Below, piece by piece: positions 15,374 through 24,201 of a DNA stretch of 64,000 nt. This stretch comes from an uncultured Coriobacteriaceae bacterium (lineage in GTDB: Bacteria; Actinomycetota; Coriobacteriia; Coriobacteriales; Coriobacteriaceae): NCBI GenBank assembly GCA_944322305.1, contig CALUOP010000008.1, forward strand, positions 1 to 64,000, given 5' to 3'. The notes under the pieces were generated by a model. That model was not told the DNA's origin, ran no database searches, and saw only the letters and a list, made by a program, of their open reading frames with translations. Numbering within the stretch: position 1 is the first letter of the stretch; the number at the start of each line of letters is the position of its first letter. Position numbers and translations under genes: made by a program.

Positions 15374-16720
15374 TTACCGGTACCGCTCCAGCTCTTCGTC
15401 CGAAAGGTCGCGCGGCAGCCGGCGGGCGCCCCACAGCTGAGCCAGCAGCTCGGCGGAGGTTCGGTCGAAGTCCGTGCGGGCGCATGCACGCGCCTGGGCG
15501 AGCAGCGCCTCGGCCACCTCGGACACCGCGGCGCCGTACGGGCGCGCATCCCAGCCGCGCGCCCCCAGGTCGTCCCGCGCCGCCTCGACCGCGTTCTCGT
15601 CCACCTGCGCCACCGCAAACGGCATCCGCTCGTCCAGGTTCGGGCAGTACACCGCAGCCGCCACCAAACTCGCGCACGCCGCCGCCAGCCGCGGCGGCAG
15701 CGCGTCCATCTCGCGCAGCTCCACAAAACCCTTCAGACGCACGTTCGGGAACACCATCGAGAACAGGTGCAGCAGCTCCGACGGCTCGAGCACGCGCTGC
15801 GCCATGAGGTCGGCAGCGGTGAGCTCGCCGGTCGAGCGCGTCTCGTGCGCGGCGTCCGTGAACAGGATCGGCCGCACCGAGGACACCCAGCGCGCGTACC
15901 GCTCGAAGGTGAAGGCGCTCGACCCGTCCGGCGCTGCGGCCAGGCTGCCCGGCACCGTGCCGCAACGCTCCGGGTCCATGTCGCGCCAGATGCGCGAGCG
16001 CGCCATCCCCGGCGTCGGCTCGCCGCGGAAGCGCGGCGCGTTGTCGAACAGGAAGGCCAGCACCGGCCCCAGCACCGTGGCGCCGCGCATCAGGCGCATG
16101 GCGTCGCGCTCGTCAACGTAGTCGATCGAGACCTGCGTGGAGGCGGTGGCGCGCATCATGTCGCGCGCGTACCGGCCGCGCCGCACCAGGTAGGCGTCCA
16201 TGTCGGCGTAGCGCTTCTTGGGGATGAGCTCGAGCGTGCCGGGGTCGGAGACGACCGGGTTGTACCCGCGGGCAACCAAGCGGGCGGAAAGGCCCAGGCG
16301 CTCAAGCGCGGCGGCAACCTGCGCGTCGAAGGCGCGCACCGCCAGGTACAGCGGCTCGGCCGAGCATGCCGGCCCCGCCGCAACCTCCAGCTGCGCCGCC
16401 GGCTCGAGCGACACCGCCACCGGCACCGGCCCCAGCGCGGTCTCAACCGTGTAGGAGAACCCCATCAGGTGCCCGTCGACCATGACCTGCTCGTCCGGCG
16501 CGCGGTCCTCGGCCAGCACAGCGAGCAGCGCCGCCACGCCCTTCTCGCCCGAATACGGCACCGTGCGGCCGTCCGCGTCTATCAGGATGCGCTCGAGCTC
16601 CAAGCCGAGCCGCCGCTCGCCAGGGCGCTTCTCGCCCCCTGCCAGCAGGCTCACCATCCCCGCCAGGTTGCGCTCGAAGTTCTCCGCGGCGCCTTGCGCG
16701 CCCGTTTGCACCTGTTGCAT
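15374..16720 (-). CDS. gshA: Glutamate-cysteine ligase-like enzyme (GCS2 family)
   Basis: 448 residues matching the GCS2 ATP-grasp-like glutamate-cysteine ligases: the early glutamates LGLELERI, the strand pattern YNPVVSDPGTLELIPKKRY ADMDAYL, then MMRATASTQVSIDY, FDNAPRFRGEP and the late FPNVRLKGFVELREMD. The reaction would join glutamate and cysteine to gamma-glutamylcysteine. No glutathione synthetase is in the window, so the product may be gamma-glutamylcysteine itself or another gamma-glutamyl compound; EgtA-type enzymes belong to the same family. ATG 16720 is preceded by AAAGAGGG. The gene lies downstream of the CCA-adding enzyme on the same strand, 107 bases away, so it may be in an operon with it. 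Confidence 0.8.
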   Translation of the reverse strand: MQQVQTGAQGAAENFERNLAGMVSLLAGGEKRPGERRLGLELERILIDADGRTVPYSGEKGVAALLAVLAEDRAPDEQVMVDGHLMGFSYTVETALGPVPVAVSLEPAAQLEVAAGPACSAEPLYLAVRAFDAQVAAALERLGLSARLVARGYNPVVSDPGTLELIPKKRYADMDAYLVRRGRYARDMMRATASTQVSIDYVDERDAMRLMRGATVLGPVLAFLFDNAPRFRGEPTPGMARSRIWRDMDPERCGTVPGSLAAAPDGSSAFTFERYARWVSSVRPILFTDAAHETRSTGELTAADLMAQRVLEPSELLHLFSMVFPNVRLKGFVELREMDALPPRLAAACASLVAAAVYCPNLDERMPFAVAQVDENAVEAARDDLGARGWDARPYGAAVSEVAEALLAQARACARTDFDRTSAELLAQLWGARRLPRDLSDEELERYR

Positions 16721-16827
16721 CTCAGGCCCTCTTTCCCAGGTAGCTTGAGCTGCCTTATACCCCGTCCACCGCAAACCTTGCGCCGGGACGCCGGCGGCTC
16801 CTGACGAGGGGAAACGCGCTGGGAAGC

Positions 16828-18498
16828 TCAGCCGCGCGGCTCCGCACCGCTTCCGCCGCCCAGCGCGTAGGCGAGAAGCGCCGCGCGCTCGTTGGCAACC
16901 TCGCCGCGCATCACGGCGGCCAGAAGCTCGCCGAGGCGCCGGCCCAGCTCGGGCCCGGGGGCGATGCCGGCGGCGATGAGGTCGGAGCCGGTGAGCGCAA
17001 GCATCTTGGTGCGGTACGGCGCCCCTTCGGCTGCGAGCGCGCGCATCAGCGCGCGCATGCGCTCGATGTCCTCGAGGTAGGCAAAGCAGCGCGGCGCCTT
17101 GCTGAGCGCGTCGGCACGGCGCAGGTCGAAAAGCTCGTCCATGAGGCGCAGCGTGTCGAGCCCCTCCCCCGCAAGGCGCGCGGCCATGGCAAGCAGCGCT
17201 GGGCGCTCCGGCGCAAGCGGTGTGTCGTGGTAGCGCACGAGCAGGCAGACCTCGCGGATAAGCGCGGCGGGCAGCCCCAGGCGCCGCATGACGGTACGCG
17301 CCATGCGCTCGCCGGCCTCGGGATGACCGTAGAAGTGCCCTTGGCCGCTGTTGTCTTCGGTGAAGGTGACGGGCTTGCCCATGTCGTGGAGAAGCGCCGC
17401 CCACATGAGCGAGCGCGAGGGAGCGGGCGCCGGGGCGCCCTGAGCAGACGCGCCGGCCGCACCTGGTGCCCCACCTGCGGCAGGGCCGTCGGGCGGCGCG
17501 ACCGAGGTGCCCGAACCCGCCGCCGCGCTCCTCGCGCCGCCGGCGACGCTCGCCCCGCGCGGCCAGCGCTCCTGCGCGGCCAGCGCCTCGTCCGCAGCCT
17601 CCCCGCCCGCAAGCGGATGCCCACCCGCCCAGGCGAGCACGCGGGCCACGTGCCCGTACACGTCGTAGCAGTGGTAGGGCGTGCGCTGCTCGAAGCCCCG
17701 CATGGCCGCAAGCTCGGGCACCGCGGCGCACAGCACCTCGGGGTAGCGCGCCATGGCCTCGCCGCCGCGCCCGGTCAGCAGGATGCGGTCGAGCTCCCAG
17801 CCAACGCGCTCGCGCGCCACCTGGTCGAGCAGCGGGGCGCACGCGGCGAGCGCGCGGGCCGTGCCCTCCTCCACCGCAAAGCCCAGCCGGCAGGCAAAGC
17901 GCACCGCGCGCAGCATCCTGAGCGCGTCCTCCTCAAAGCGCGTGCGCGGGTTGCCCACCGCGCGGATGAGGCGGGCGCGGATGTCGGCCGCGCCGCCGTA
18001 CCGGTCGAGAAGCCCGCGGCGCGGGTGCCACGCCATGGCGTTCACCGTGAAGTCGCGCCGGGCGAGGTCCTCCTCCACCGTGCGGGCGAAGGTCACCGCG
18101 TCGGGATGGCGCCCGTCGGTGTAGAAGCCGTCGATGCGGTAGGTGGTGACCTCGATGCGCTCCGGTGCGGCCGCGTCCGCACCGCCCTTCTCGCCCGCAG
18201 GGGCGTCCGGGTACACCACCGCCGTGATGCCGCCGAACTTCACGCCCGACTCGACCACTGCGATGCCGGCGGCCTCGAGCGCGCGCTTGCTCTCTTGCCA
18301 CGGCGCCGAGCAGGTGAGGTCTATGTCGTGGTCGGGCAGGTCCATCAGCGCGTCGCGGACCCAGCCGCCGACGATCCACGCCTCCGCGCCCGCGGCCTCG
18401 AGCGCCGCGAGCACGCGCAGCGCGCCCGCCGAGGGCACGTGCCCGTTCAGCGCCGGAGCGCTACCGCGCCCCGCCTTCCTGTTGCCCGCTCTCGTCAC
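16828..18498 (-). CDS. cca: CCA-adding tRNA nucleotidyltransferase with HD domain
   Basis: Adds or repairs the CCA end of tRNAs. The class II nucleotidyltransferase head shows IVGGWVRDALM (44-54) and the catalytic pair Asp58/Asp60 in DHDIDLTC, followed by RRDFTVNAMAW and the RNA-binding text EEDALRMLRAVRFACRLGF. The HD domain has HCYDVYGHVARVLAW and LLHDMGKPVTF (His371/Asp372). Odd: about 70 residues rich in Ala, Gly, Ser and Pro (292-361) separate these two HD motifs. The start is GTG with GGGAGG four bases upstream; an ATG 40 codons earlier would add an Arg-rich leader. A TATACT on the minus strand (18566-18561) is a possible -10. Confidence 0.9.
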   Translation of the reverse strand: MTRAGNRKAGRGSAPALNGHVPSAGALRVLAALEAAGAEAWIVGGWVRDALMDLPDHDIDLTCSAPWQESKRALEAAGIAVVESGVKFGGITAVVYPDAPAGEKGGADAAAPERIEVTTYRIDGFYTDGRHPDAVTFARTVEEDLARRDFTVNAMAWHPRRGLLDRYGGAADIRARLIRAVGNPRTRFEEDALRMLRAVRFACRLGFAVEEGTARALAACAPLLDQVARERVGWELDRILLTGRGGEAMARYPEVLCAAVPELAAMRGFEQRTPYHCYDVYGHVARVLAWAGGHPLAGGEAADEALAAQERWPRGASVAGGARSAAAGSGTSVAPPDGPAAGGAPGAAGASAQGAPAPAPSRSLMWAALLHDMGKPVTFTEDNSGQGHFYGHPEAGERMARTVMRRLGLPAALIREVCLLVRYHDTPLAPERPALLAMAARLAGEGLDTLRLMDELFDLRRADALSKAPRCFAYLEDIERMRALMRALAAEGAPYRTKMLALTGSDLIAAGIAPGPELGRRLGELLAAVMRGEVANERAALLAYALGGGSGAEPRG

Positions 18499-18813
18499 TG
18501 AGCCTCCCTCGGCCGTGCCCTGCCGCCGGCTTCGCCGCGCGTCAGCTGCTTGGTTCTCAAAGTATACGGCAGCGGACCGACTCTTAAGCCGGCGCGCCCG
18601 CACCGGCTGCGTCCGCACCAGCCACGTCCGTCAAGATCTTTCGGGTTTTTCCGCTTGGCCGGCGGCCGAAGCTCGGCTGCGCCGCAGGGTCCCGCGCAGA
18701 TTTCCTGCCCGCACGCGGCGCTAGAATGGAGCGGAGCAAAATCGCACGGCAGGCGGGCTGGCCGGGGTCTGCGCGCCCGGGCTCGGAGCCCGCCGCGGGA
18801 AGGGAGCGCGCAC
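18499..18813. other. Divergent upstream region of cca and the AEC transporter
   Basis: No gene is supported in these 315 bases. A possible -10 TATACT for cca lies on the minus strand at 18566-18561, and TAGAAT at 18722-18727 may serve the transporter. Neither has a clear -35. Confidence 0.4.
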
Positions 18814-19722
18814 GTGGTTATCGCGCTGGTGCAGCAGATCGTCATCATGGCCGCCATCATGCTCGTGGGCTTCTGCCTGCGCAAGGAGCGCGTCATAGAC
18901 CAAGCGGGCACGAGCCAGTTCTCCGACATCGTGCTCTACGTCATCAGCCCCGTCGTCATCGTGCAGTCGCTCATGCTCGAGTTCACGCCCGAGAAGCTCG
19001 TGGACGCGCTTCTGTGCGCGGCCGTCACCGCGGTGACGCTCGCGGGCGCGGCGGCGATCTCGCGCGCCGTGTTCCACCGGGAGCGCAACGTCGCGCGCTT
19101 CGCCGTCATCTTCAGCAACTGCGGCTTCATGGGCATCCCGCTTATCCAGGGCGCGTTTGGCGAGGAGTACGTGTTCTACCTCTCCGTGTGCAACGCGGTC
19201 TCCACCTTCGCGGTGTGGACGTACGGCGTGTACCTGATCTCGCGCAACCGCGACGCCGTGTCACTCAGGCGTGTGGCCGCCAACCCCTGCGTCATCGCGC
19301 TGGTGGTGGGGCTCGCGTGCTTTGCCCTCTCCTACCGCCCGCCGGCGTTCCTGGACGCGGCGCTCACCACCGTGGCCAACGCCAACACCTTCCTGGTGAT
19401 GATCGTGCTGGGGTCCTACCTCGCCAGCGCCGATTTGCGCAGCGTCTTCAAAAGCAAGCTCATCTACCTCACCTGCGCGCTCAGGCTCGTGGTGGTGCCG
19501 GCGGCCCTGCTGGCGCTGCTTGCCGTGGTGCCGCTCTCCTCGCAGGTGGTGAAGCTTACCGTGCTCGTGACCCTCTCCACGCCCGCGGCCTCCGTCACGG
19601 CCATGTTCTCCGAGAAGTTCGGCGCCGACTACCGCCTGGCCTCGGGCATCGTTGCGGTGAGCACGTTTTTGAGCCTGTTCACCCTGCCTGTGGCCATCAT
19701 AGCCGGCACCGCCGTGCTGTGA
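18814..19722 (+). CDS. AEC-family (auxin efflux carrier) transporter
   Basis: 302 residues, nearly all membrane helices, with the family style of ten segments in two inverted halves: start MVIALVQQIVIMAAIMLVGF, then FCLRKERVIDQAG, the conserved LYVISPVVIVQSLM helix break, NCGFMGIPLIQGAFG, and in the second half TLSTPAASVTAMFSEKFG. AEC proteins carry small organic acids or amino-acid derivatives such as malate; substrate unknown here. The GTG start was chosen for AAGGGAG upstream and because the preceding frame has no membrane character. Confidence 0.88.
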   Translation: MVIALVQQIVIMAAIMLVGFCLRKERVIDQAGTSQFSDIVLYVISPVVIVQSLMLEFTPEKLVDALLCAAVTAVTLAGAAAISRAVFHRERNVARFAVIFSNCGFMGIPLIQGAFGEEYVFYLSVCNAVSTFAVWTYGVYLISRNRDAVSLRRVAANPCVIALVVGLACFALSYRPPAFLDAALTTVANANTFLVMIVLGSYLASADLRSVFKSKLIYLTCALRLVVVPAALLALLAVVPLSSQVVKLTVLVTLSTPAASVTAMFSEKFGADYRLASGIVAVSTFLSLFTLPVAIIAGTAVL

Positions 19723-19815
19723 GGCATCCCACCCTGCTCGCGCAGCGACGAAGGATGGGATGACACCGCCCGTCCCCAACGCGCCGTCCCCGGCCGGGTC
19801 GCGCAATGGCGCGCG

Positions 19816-20703
19816 CTAGTCGAGCTGCTCGATGGTGAGCACGTCGGGGATGCTCGCCGCGTCCTCGCCTGCGCAAAATGCCTCGATGGCCGCGCGGAAG
19901 TTCTCAGCCGGAGACACGCGGTAGCGGTGCGTCTCGGTAGCCCCGTCGTCAAAGGTCACCGTCACCTCTATCACCGAGCGGGCCAGCTCCTCCGCGCCGG
20001 CGAGAAACACCGCCGCGGATTCCTGCGCCCCCAGGCCGCCGCCCTGGACGGCCGCCCCCCACGCCTCTGCGACGCCCGGGGCGTCCGCCGCAACGTTGGC
20101 CATCACGTACACGACGCCCTCCCTGAACGGCGGAAGCAGTCTATCCAGCTCGCCGGGCTCGATGCTGTAGGAACGCGGTGAGAAGTCGTCGGGCATGGTC
20201 GCTGGATCCGCATGCGGGTCGTAGCGAAAGTACGCCGAGCCCTCGGCCACCGCGTAGCGCACGCGGCTGATCCCCGCGCCCTTCACCTCGAGGTCCAACG
20301 GAAACGACACGGCGAAGCCCTCCGCCACGCCGGTGTCCGCGATGCCCGTGCCGTCACTTGTAAACAGCCCGTCCGAGAAGCTCCACAAACCCCCCTGCCA
20401 AAACTCGCTGCCCAAGCCGACCGAGGCGCGCGACCCCCCGTCGGCAAACGCCGTCAGGGTGAACGCGTGCGCACCGCCGCCCCTCGCAAGCCCGGAGCCG
20501 ACAATCACCGCGAAGGCCACCGCGCAGGCCGCAAGCGCCGCCCACCTCCCCCGCGTACCGGCCGCCCTGCCCGCGCGCGGGGAAGCCTCCCTGCGCTCGC
20601 GGGCCGCGCGGCGCACGGCGGCTGCTATGCGCCCGCGCGCGTCCGGCCCCAAGTCGACCTGCCTGATCTGCGCGCACGCGCGCGCCACGTCGTCACGTCT
20701 CAT
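19816..20703 (-). CDS. Membrane-anchored partner of the ECF sigma factor (putative anti-sigma)
   Basis: 295 residues. A short N-terminal cytoplasmic part (MRRDDVARACAQIRQVDLGP, then an Arg/Ala-rich helix) is followed by one membrane helix near residues 68-85 (WAALAACAVAFAVIVGSGL) and a 200-residue extracellular domain with alternating beta pattern (FTLTAFADGGSRA, VRYAVAEGSAYFRYD, VTFDDGATETHRYRV) that I do not recognise. Its start overlaps the sigma factor stop by 11 bases, the usual arrangement for a sigma/anti-sigma pair, and this together with topology is the basis of the call. It lacks the zinc-binding HxxxCxxC motif of ZAS anti-sigmas, so its mode of sigma binding is open. Confidence 0.65.
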   Translation of the reverse strand: MRRDDVARACAQIRQVDLGPDARGRIAAAVRRAARERREASPRAGRAAGTRGRWAALAACAVAFAVIVGSGLARGGGAHAFTLTAFADGGSRASVGLGSEFWQGGLWSFSDGLFTSDGTGIADTGVAEGFAVSFPLDLEVKGAGISRVRYAVAEGSAYFRYDPHADPATMPDDFSPRSYSIEPGELDRLLPPFREGVVYVMANVAADAPGVAEAWGAAVQGGGLGAQESAAVFLAGAEELARSVIEVTVTFDDGATETHRYRVSPAENFRAAIEAFCAGEDAASIPDVLTIEQLD

Positions 20704-21292
20704 GAGTCGCCCCTCTCCGCTCGACATCCTCCGCCCCGGCCGCGCGCACGTCCCCGGGACGGCCCGACGCGCCCGCATCGGCCTCGCCGGCCAGCTCGGC
20801 GCGCAGGGCCGCGCGAGCGCGGTACAGCCGCGTGCGCACCGTTGTCGCCGGCACCCCCAGCGCGTCGGCAACCTCCTTGCACGAAAGCCCCTCCACGTAG
20901 TGCAGCTGCGCTGCGGCGCGGAGCTTCTCGGGCAGACGCCCGAGGGCCTCCCACACCGGGTTTCCCGCAAGCCCTTCCAGCGGATCCTCATTCCGGAAGC
21001 CGGCGCTCGCCGCGTCAAGCAGACACGGGTCGCCCACCGTCTGCACGCACCGGCGCCACGCGGAGCGCGCAAGCTCCCGGCACCGGTTGAGCGCCACGCG
21101 CAGGAGCCATGCGCGCAGGTGCTCGCGATCGCGAAAGCGCTTAGGGCATCCCAGAAGCGCGATGAAGGCATCCTGCACCACGTCCTGCGCATCGGCGTCC
21201 GAACGCGTCTGGCCAAGAGCGAGCCGGTACACCTGGCCTCCGAACTCGTCGAGCGCCCGCTCTACGAATTCCTCGTTGCGTCTCGCCCTCAT
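20693..21292 (-). CDS. ECF RNA polymerase sigma factor
   Basis: 199 residues. Region 2 reads FVERALDEFGGQVYRLALGQTRSDADAQDVVQDAFIALL with the usual DA-x-DVVQDAF core; region 4 holds LPEKLRAAAQLHYVEGLSCKEVADALGVPATTVRTRLYRARAALR, a clear helix-turn-helix. ATG 21292 has GAGGAGGTG at the right distance; a GTG at 21301 lies inside that site. The start of the membrane partner overlaps its end. A GGAACC element on the minus strand at 21341-21336 could be the -35 of a self-activated ECF promoter. Confidence 0.92.
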   Translation of the reverse strand: MRARRNEEFVERALDEFGGQVYRLALGQTRSDADAQDVVQDAFIALLGCPKRFRDREHLRAWLLRVALNRCRELARSAWRRCVQTVGDPCLLDAASAGFRNEDPLEGLAGNPVWEALGRLPEKLRAAAQLHYVEGLSCKEVADALGVPATTVRTRLYRARAALRAELAGEADAGASGRPGDVRAAGAEDVERRGATHET

Positions 21293-21415
21293 CTGAACCA
21301 CCTCCTCACCCTATACATGCGCCAGCGTGCGGAAAGGTTCCCCATCTCTGACAGAACCTTGAAACGCCACAGCCATATAATGCACGTGTACACACCCGTT
21401 CCGGAAGGGAGCCCT
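21293..21415. promoter_or_regulatory. Divergent promoter region of the sigma operon and pepC
   Basis: For pepC, TATAAT is at 21376-21381, 34 bases before the ATG, without a clear -35. For the sigma gene, minus-strand GGAACC (21341-21336) is followed about 18 bases on by TGTAT, a layout loosely like ECF promoters. Confidence 0.4.
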
Positions 21416-22783
21416 ATGTCCGGTAAAACCGACTTGCCGCTCAACCGCCTCATCACCGCCGAGCGCATCAAGCACGCCCACGAGCGCTTCGTGGCCGACC
21501 GCGCCAACGCCCTGGCGCAGCACGCCGTCTCCGCCACCGACATCCGCACCGCCGCGCGCGTGCCCGCGGCCGCCGCGCTGGCCACCACCACCTTCGACGT
21601 CCAGCTCGAGCAGGGCGCCGTCACCAACCAGGAGCGCTCGGGCCGTTGCTGGATGTTCGCCAGCTTGAACACCATGCGCTACCGCGTGATGAAAAGGCTC
21701 GGCCTCAAGAGCTTCGAGCTCTCCCAGGCCTACCCCCTGTTCTGGGACAAGTACGAGCGCGCCAACCTCTTCATGGAAAACGTCATCGCCACCGCCGACA
21801 AGAAGGCAAGCTCGCGCAAGGTGAGCTTCTTGCTCGCCGACCCCATGGGCGACGGCGGCCAGTGGGACATGTTCCGCGCGCTCGTGAAGAAGTACGGCGT
21901 GGTGCCCAAGGAGGCCATGCCCGAGACCTACGCGTCGTCCCACACCGCCAACATGGACAAGTACCTCACGCGCTATCTGCGCGCCTGCGCCCGCGACCTG
22001 CGCGAGGCGGTGGCGAAGGGCGCCTCGCGCGCCAAGCTCGACGCCTGCAAGGAACGCATGCTCGCCGACGTGTACCGCATGCTGGCCATCTGCCTGGGCG
22101 AGCCGCCGCAAAGCTTTGAGATCCGCATCCGCGACGACAAGGGCGCCCTCAAGGCGTCGGGCACCTACACCCCGCAGGCCTTCTTCGAGAAGTTCGTGGG
22201 CATGGACCTGGACGCGTATGTCTCGCTCATCAACGCCCCCACCCCGGACAAGCCCTTTATGCGCTCCTACACCGTTGAGTTCCTGGGCAACGTGCTCGAG
22301 GCCGGCGGCGTGCGCTACGTGAACCTGCCCGTGGAGTCGCTCAAGCGCGCCGCGGCGGCGCAGATCAAAGACGGGCTGCCGGTGTGGTTCGGCTGCGACG
22401 TGGACCAGTACTTCCTGCGCGATGACGGCGTGCTCGACCAGGCGGCGGTCGACGTTGACGGCCTGTTCAACCTGCCGCTGGCCCACGGCATGGGCAAGGC
22501 CGACCGCCTAACCTTCGGCGAGAGCCTCATGACCCACGCGATGGTGTTCCAAGGCGTGAACCTGGACGCCGAGGGCAAGCCCACGCGTTGGCGCGTGGAG
22601 AACAGCTGGGGCGACGACCGCGGCAAGAAGGGCTACGACATCATGAGCGACGCGTGGTTCAGCGACTACGTGTACCAGGTGGTGGTCGACAAGAAGTACC
22701 TGACGGCCGAGGAGCGCGCCGCCTACGAGATGAAGCCCATCGTGCTGGCGCCATGGGACCCCATGGGCTCGCTCGCGCGGTAA
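21416..22783 (+). CDS. pepC: Aminopeptidase C (bleomycin hydrolase family, C1B)
   Basis: 455 residues; a cytosolic cysteine aminopeptidase that trims peptides and, in the family, forms a hexameric barrel. The catalytic cysteine is Cys78 in NQERSGRCWMFASLNTMR; the histidine lies in FGESLMTHAMVFQGVN and the asparagine in WRVENSWGDDRGKKGY, so the triad is complete. Length is close to the family norm of about 450. GGAAGGGAGCCCT precedes the ATG. A HAD hydrolase follows nine bases later on the same strand and is probably co-transcribed. Confidence 0.95.
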   Translation: MSGKTDLPLNRLITAERIKHAHERFVADRANALAQHAVSATDIRTAARVPAAAALATTTFDVQLEQGAVTNQERSGRCWMFASLNTMRYRVMKRLGLKSFELSQAYPLFWDKYERANLFMENVIATADKKASSRKVSFLLADPMGDGGQWDMFRALVKKYGVVPKEAMPETYASSHTANMDKYLTRYLRACARDLREAVAKGASRAKLDACKERMLADVYRMLAICLGEPPQSFEIRIRDDKGALKASGTYTPQAFFEKFVGMDLDAYVSLINAPTPDKPFMRSYTVEFLGNVLEAGGVRYVNLPVESLKRAAAAQIKDGLPVWFGCDVDQYFLRDDGVLDQAAVDVDGLFNLPLAHGMGKADRLTFGESLMTHAMVFQGVNLDAEGKPTRWRVENSWGDDRGKKGYDIMSDAWFSDYVYQVVVDKKYLTAEERAAYEMKPIVLAPWDPMGSLAR

Positions 22784-22792
22784 GGAGGAGCC

Positions 22793-23410
22793 ATGGCGCA
22801 GATAGACACCGTGGTGTTCGACATGGGCGGCGTGCTCATGACCTTTGACGGCATGGCGTTCAGCCGCGCGTTCACCCAAACCGACCAGGACGCCCGCGCG
22901 CTCAACGACGCGCTCTTCGCCTCCCCCGAGTGGCCGCTGCGCGACGCCGGCGCGGTGGACGACGAGACGATCCTCTTCACCGCATCGAGCCGCTTGCCCG
23001 AGCGCCTGCACCCGGCGCTTGAGCGCGCGCTTGCCGGCTGGACCGCGCTGTCCGAGCCGATCCCCGGCATGGCCGAGGTGGCGTGCGCGCTCAAGCGCGG
23101 CGGCGCCAAGCTGTACGTGCTCTCGAACGCCGGGATGAACATCGCCGACCAGCTGGGGCGCTCGCCTGCCTACGAGGCCTTCGACGGCGTGGTGTTCTCA
23201 GCCGCCGAACGCGTGATGAAGCCCGACGCGCGCATCTACCGCGCGCTGTGCGAGCGCTATGGGCTTGACCCCGGGCAGTGCCTGTTCGTGGACGACAACG
23301 CCCTCAACGTGGCCGGGGCCGAGCGCGTGGGGATGAGCGCGTACCGCTTCGACGGCAACGTCGGGGCCTTCAAAGACGCGCTCGCAGGCTACGGCCTCAC
23401 GCTAGCCTAG
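22793..23410 (+). CDS. HAD-superfamily hydrolase (YihX-like)
   Basis: 205 residues. Motif I DMGGVLM (the general acid position is Gly rather than Asp, DxG, and a second acidic residue is absent), motif II LYVLSNAGMN, motif III lysine in VMKPDARIYRAL and motif IV LFVDDNALNVAGAERVGM. The cap is the small helical type of the YihX/epoxide-hydrolase N-domain-like group; members dephosphorylate sugar phosphates such as glucose-1-phosphate. The Asp-to-Gly change at the second position of motif I should be noted: in that subgroup it occurs and may alter activity. GTAAGGAGGAGCC precedes the ATG. Confidence 0.85.
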   Translation: MAQIDTVVFDMGGVLMTFDGMAFSRAFTQTDQDARALNDALFASPEWPLRDAGAVDDETILFTASSRLPERLHPALERALAGWTALSEPIPGMAEVACALKRGGAKLYVLSNAGMNIADQLGRSPAYEAFDGVVFSAAERVMKPDARIYRALCERYGLDPGQCLFVDDNALNVAGAERVGMSAYRFDGNVGAFKDALAGYGLTLA

Positions 23411-23426
23411 CGCGCAGGCGACCCCG

Positions 23427-24062
23427 TTAGAACTCGGCGAAGCGGCGCGGGCCCACCTGCGCCGGCTGGCCGCCGTTCATAAGCTCCTTGAGCTGGGCGA
23501 GAAACGCTTCCTCGGCGCCGGCGCGAAACACCAGCGCAAGCGTCACGTCGGCCGCGAAGGCCGTGTCGGCCACGTGCGCGCCCGCGTCCTCGGCCAGGCG
23601 CAGCACCTGCTCGTAGCGCGCGTAGGGCACCGTCACCGTCACCGGAACCACCTCGGTCATCTCCACGAAGGCGCCGGTGGCGCGCGCGTTGGCCACCGCC
23701 TCCTGCGTGGCGGCCGTGTAGGCGCGCACCAGGCCCCCAGGCCCCAGGAGCGTGCCGCCGAAGTAGCGCGTTACCACGCAGCACACGTCCTTCAGGCCCG
23801 CGCCGCGCAGCACCTCGAGCGTAGGCATGCCGCTCGTGCGCGAGGGCTCCCCGTCGTCCGACTGCCGCTCGCGCCCGTCGACGAGGATCCACGCCGGCAC
23901 GTTGTGGCGGGCGTCGTAGTGCCGCGCGCGCACCTCGGCGATAAAGGCGTTGGCCTCCTGCTCGGTCTCCACGTGCGTCAGCTGCGCGATGAACCGGCTT
24001 TTGCGGTCCTCGTACGCGCCGCGCGCCTCCGCACCCGCCCGCAGCGTGTTGTACCCCTCCAT
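23427..24062 (-). CDS. yigZ: YigZ/IMPACT-family protein
   Basis: 211 residues. The N-terminal IMPACT domain reads KSRFIAQLTHVETEQEANAFI, HYDARHNVPAWIL, the conserved SDDGEPSRTSGMPTLEVLRG and VVTRYFGGTLLGPGGLVRAY; a ferredoxin-like C-terminal domain (DUF1949) follows. Eukaryotic relatives modulate Gcn2; the bacterial role is not established, with proposals in translation or RNA/GTP binding. The start MEGYNT was chosen for GAGGAGGGG just upstream. Convergent with the HAD gene. Confidence 0.9.
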   Translation of the reverse strand: MEGYNTLRAGAEARGAYEDRKSRFIAQLTHVETEQEANAFIAEVRARHYDARHNVPAWILVDGRERQSDDGEPSRTSGMPTLEVLRGAGLKDVCCVVTRYFGGTLLGPGGLVRAYTAATQEAVANARATGAFVEMTEVVPVTVTVPYARYEQVLRLAEDAGAHVADTAFAADVTLALVFRAGAEEAFLAQLKELMNGGQPAQVGPRRFAEF

Positions 24063-24137
24063 CGCGCCCCTCCTCGCTTCTCGACCGTGCGGCAGACTGG
24101 CACAGGCTGCCTGCCCGCAGGTAAGAGCCATGGTAGC

Positions 24138-24162
24138 AAAAAGGCGCCCGCGTCGGGGCGCC
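24138..24162 (-). terminator. Terminator of the phosphate-transport operon
   Basis: Minus strand: GGGCGCC, six-base loop, GGCGCCC reversed pairing over seven bases, then five T. It lies 40 bases past the DUF47 stop. Confidence 0.75.
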
Positions 24163-24201
24163 CTTGCGCTCGGTGTTGTCCGCGCAACCGCGCGAAGCGC
24201 G

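Noticed and set aside
16721-17842. Extended N-terminus of the glutamate-cysteine ligase
   Set aside because: The extra 374 codons are the shadow of the CCA-adding enzyme; ATG 16720 has a ribosome site.
22793-23410. Inactive HAD protein
   Set aside because: Motif I has Gly at the second acidic position, but the other motifs are intact and this change occurs in an active subgroup, so I did not call it broken.
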